Shown here: in pieces, positions 63,507 through 64,000 of the stretch
Layout: each line of letters begins with the position of its first letter
Position numbering within the stretch: the first letter of the stretch is position 1
Assembly: GCA_945861085.1 (NCBI GenBank)
Contig: OX244046.1
Coordinates: 2,108,001 to 2,172,000 of the forward strand
Source of the DNA: Clostridioides difficile_D
Lineage (GTDB): Bacteria; Bacillota; Clostridia; Peptostreptococcales; Peptostreptococcaceae
Length of the DNA stretch: 64,000 bases
Direction: 5' to 3'
Notes under the pieces: model-generated
The model's input: the letters and a program-made list of their open reading frames with translations, nothing else
Databases searched by the model: none
Told to the model about the DNA's origin: nothing
Program-made: the position numbers and the translations under genes

Positions 63507-64000
63507 TTACTTTGAAGAACCTTCTCTTATAAGTCTTGCAAATTCATTAGGAAGTATTTTATTTTTTTCTATTTCAAGTGCCATTTTCTCAAACTCATAA
63601 CATACTTCTATTATCTCAACTTCTACTTTTGATTCTCCTCCATCTAAATCACTTTCATTTTTTACATCAATTATTACATAATTTGCATTAGGTTTATTAG
63701 TTTTTGGCTTTCCTACACTTCCAGCATTTACAAGAAGTTTATCGCCATAGTATTTAAAATATGGTACATGAGTATGGCCACAAATTAATATGTCCTCAGA
63801 TATTTCACTCATAATTTCGTCAGCTTCTAAAGAATTCTCTTTTAAATATTCATTAATCATCCTAGTACTTCCATGAACAAATTTTATAGTTTTTTCATTA
63901 AAAGACATAATTACCTCTTTTGGTAAATTCCTTAGATAAGATTTATTATTATCTGTAGTTTCTTGCGTGGTAAAACTCATACTTAAACTTGCTTTTTCAG
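63507..64000 (-). CDS. Calcineurin-like metallophosphoesterase, N-terminus outside the window
   Basis: The frame is open to the right edge (codons EKASLS precede the first ATG at 63980), so the 5' part is missing. The visible part shows KTIKFVHGSTR near the break and ILICGHTHVPYFKYYGDKLL, then VNAGSVGKPKTNKPNANYVI; GHTH is the last metal-binding motif of YfcE/MJ0936-type phosphodiesterases, and NAGSVGxP is the family sequel. The first metal motifs (DxHG, GDxxD, GNCD) would lie beyond the edge. It is probably a small cytosolic phosphoesterase of unknown substrate. Confidence 0.82.
   Translation of the reverse strand, partial: EKASLSMSFTTQETTDNNKSYLRNLPKEVIMSFNEKTIKFVHGSTRMINEYLKENSLEADEIMSEISEDILICGHTHVPYFKYYGDKLLVNAGSVGKPKTNKPNANYVIIDVKNESDLDGGESKVEVEIIEVCYEFEKMALEIEKNKILPNEFARLIREGSSK

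Overview
This 64 kb window is very AT-rich. The genes are typical of a peptostreptococcal clostridium, and the best single match is Clostridioides difficile. The reasons are strong AAGGAGG-type ribosome binding sites, a CWB2 (cell wall binding repeat 2) surface protein, a miaB / mutS-mutL-miaA-hfq neighbourhood, T-box leaders, class I cyclic-di-GMP riboswitches and an argCJBDF operon. The species call rests on recognised families and gene order, not on a database search.

Layout. From 1 to 7.4 kb there are mostly single minus-strand genes: a partial BAAT-like protein, an unknown protein, a DUF554 membrane protein, a YbaK-type tRNA-editing protein, a metal-dependent cyclase, a stand-alone SIR2-like protein, a PepV-like dipeptidase and a PLP enzyme of the methionine gamma-lyase/YnbB family. 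From 7.5 to 13.7 kb lies the RNA-chaperone and repair cluster mutS-mutL-miaA-hfq. From 13.9 to 16.9 kb is a thiamine-precursor ABC transporter with an MTH1187-type thiamine-binding protein, under a TPP riboswitch. From 17.3 to 27.8 kb is an accessory stretch. It has two near-identical class I c-di-GMP riboswitches on opposite strands: one leads to a small unknown ORF, the other to an SH3-domain protein. Between them are a Nudix hydrolase, a DUF3784 protein, miaB, an intact IS3-family element, a CWB2 surface protein, and a tryptophan transporter behind a Trp T-box.

From 28 to 40.9 kb come an FtsX/MacB-type ABC exporter with a TetR-like operator but no regulator beside it, an autoregulated ArsR/SdpI-like pair, a TauE exporter beside an AraC/cupin regulator, a MerR regulator divergent from an HpcH-family aldolase, a flavodoxin and an intracellular-type subtilisin. 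From 41 to 56.8 kb come ilvD, a VanZ-like protein, an Xre regulator facing a long perfect inverted repeat, ogt, clpB, a RepL-like winged-helix protein with an unknown partner, a GntR-ABC operon, an M20 amidohydrolase with an Asp/Glu racemase-family protein, and a lipoprotein. From 56.9 to 62.95 kb is the arginine operon argC-J-B-D-F. Its leader holds one complete T-box with an apparent AGA (Arg) specifier, followed by a second antiterminator/terminator half with no specifier stem. The window ends with a broken GNAT gene and a partial metallophosphoesterase.

Several gene remnants are present: a DtxR-like fragment, a GNAT pseudogene, an unknown C-terminal fragment with an in-frame TGA, and a solo IS-end fragment that now forms a terminator. 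No rRNA, tRNA or CRISPR array was seen.
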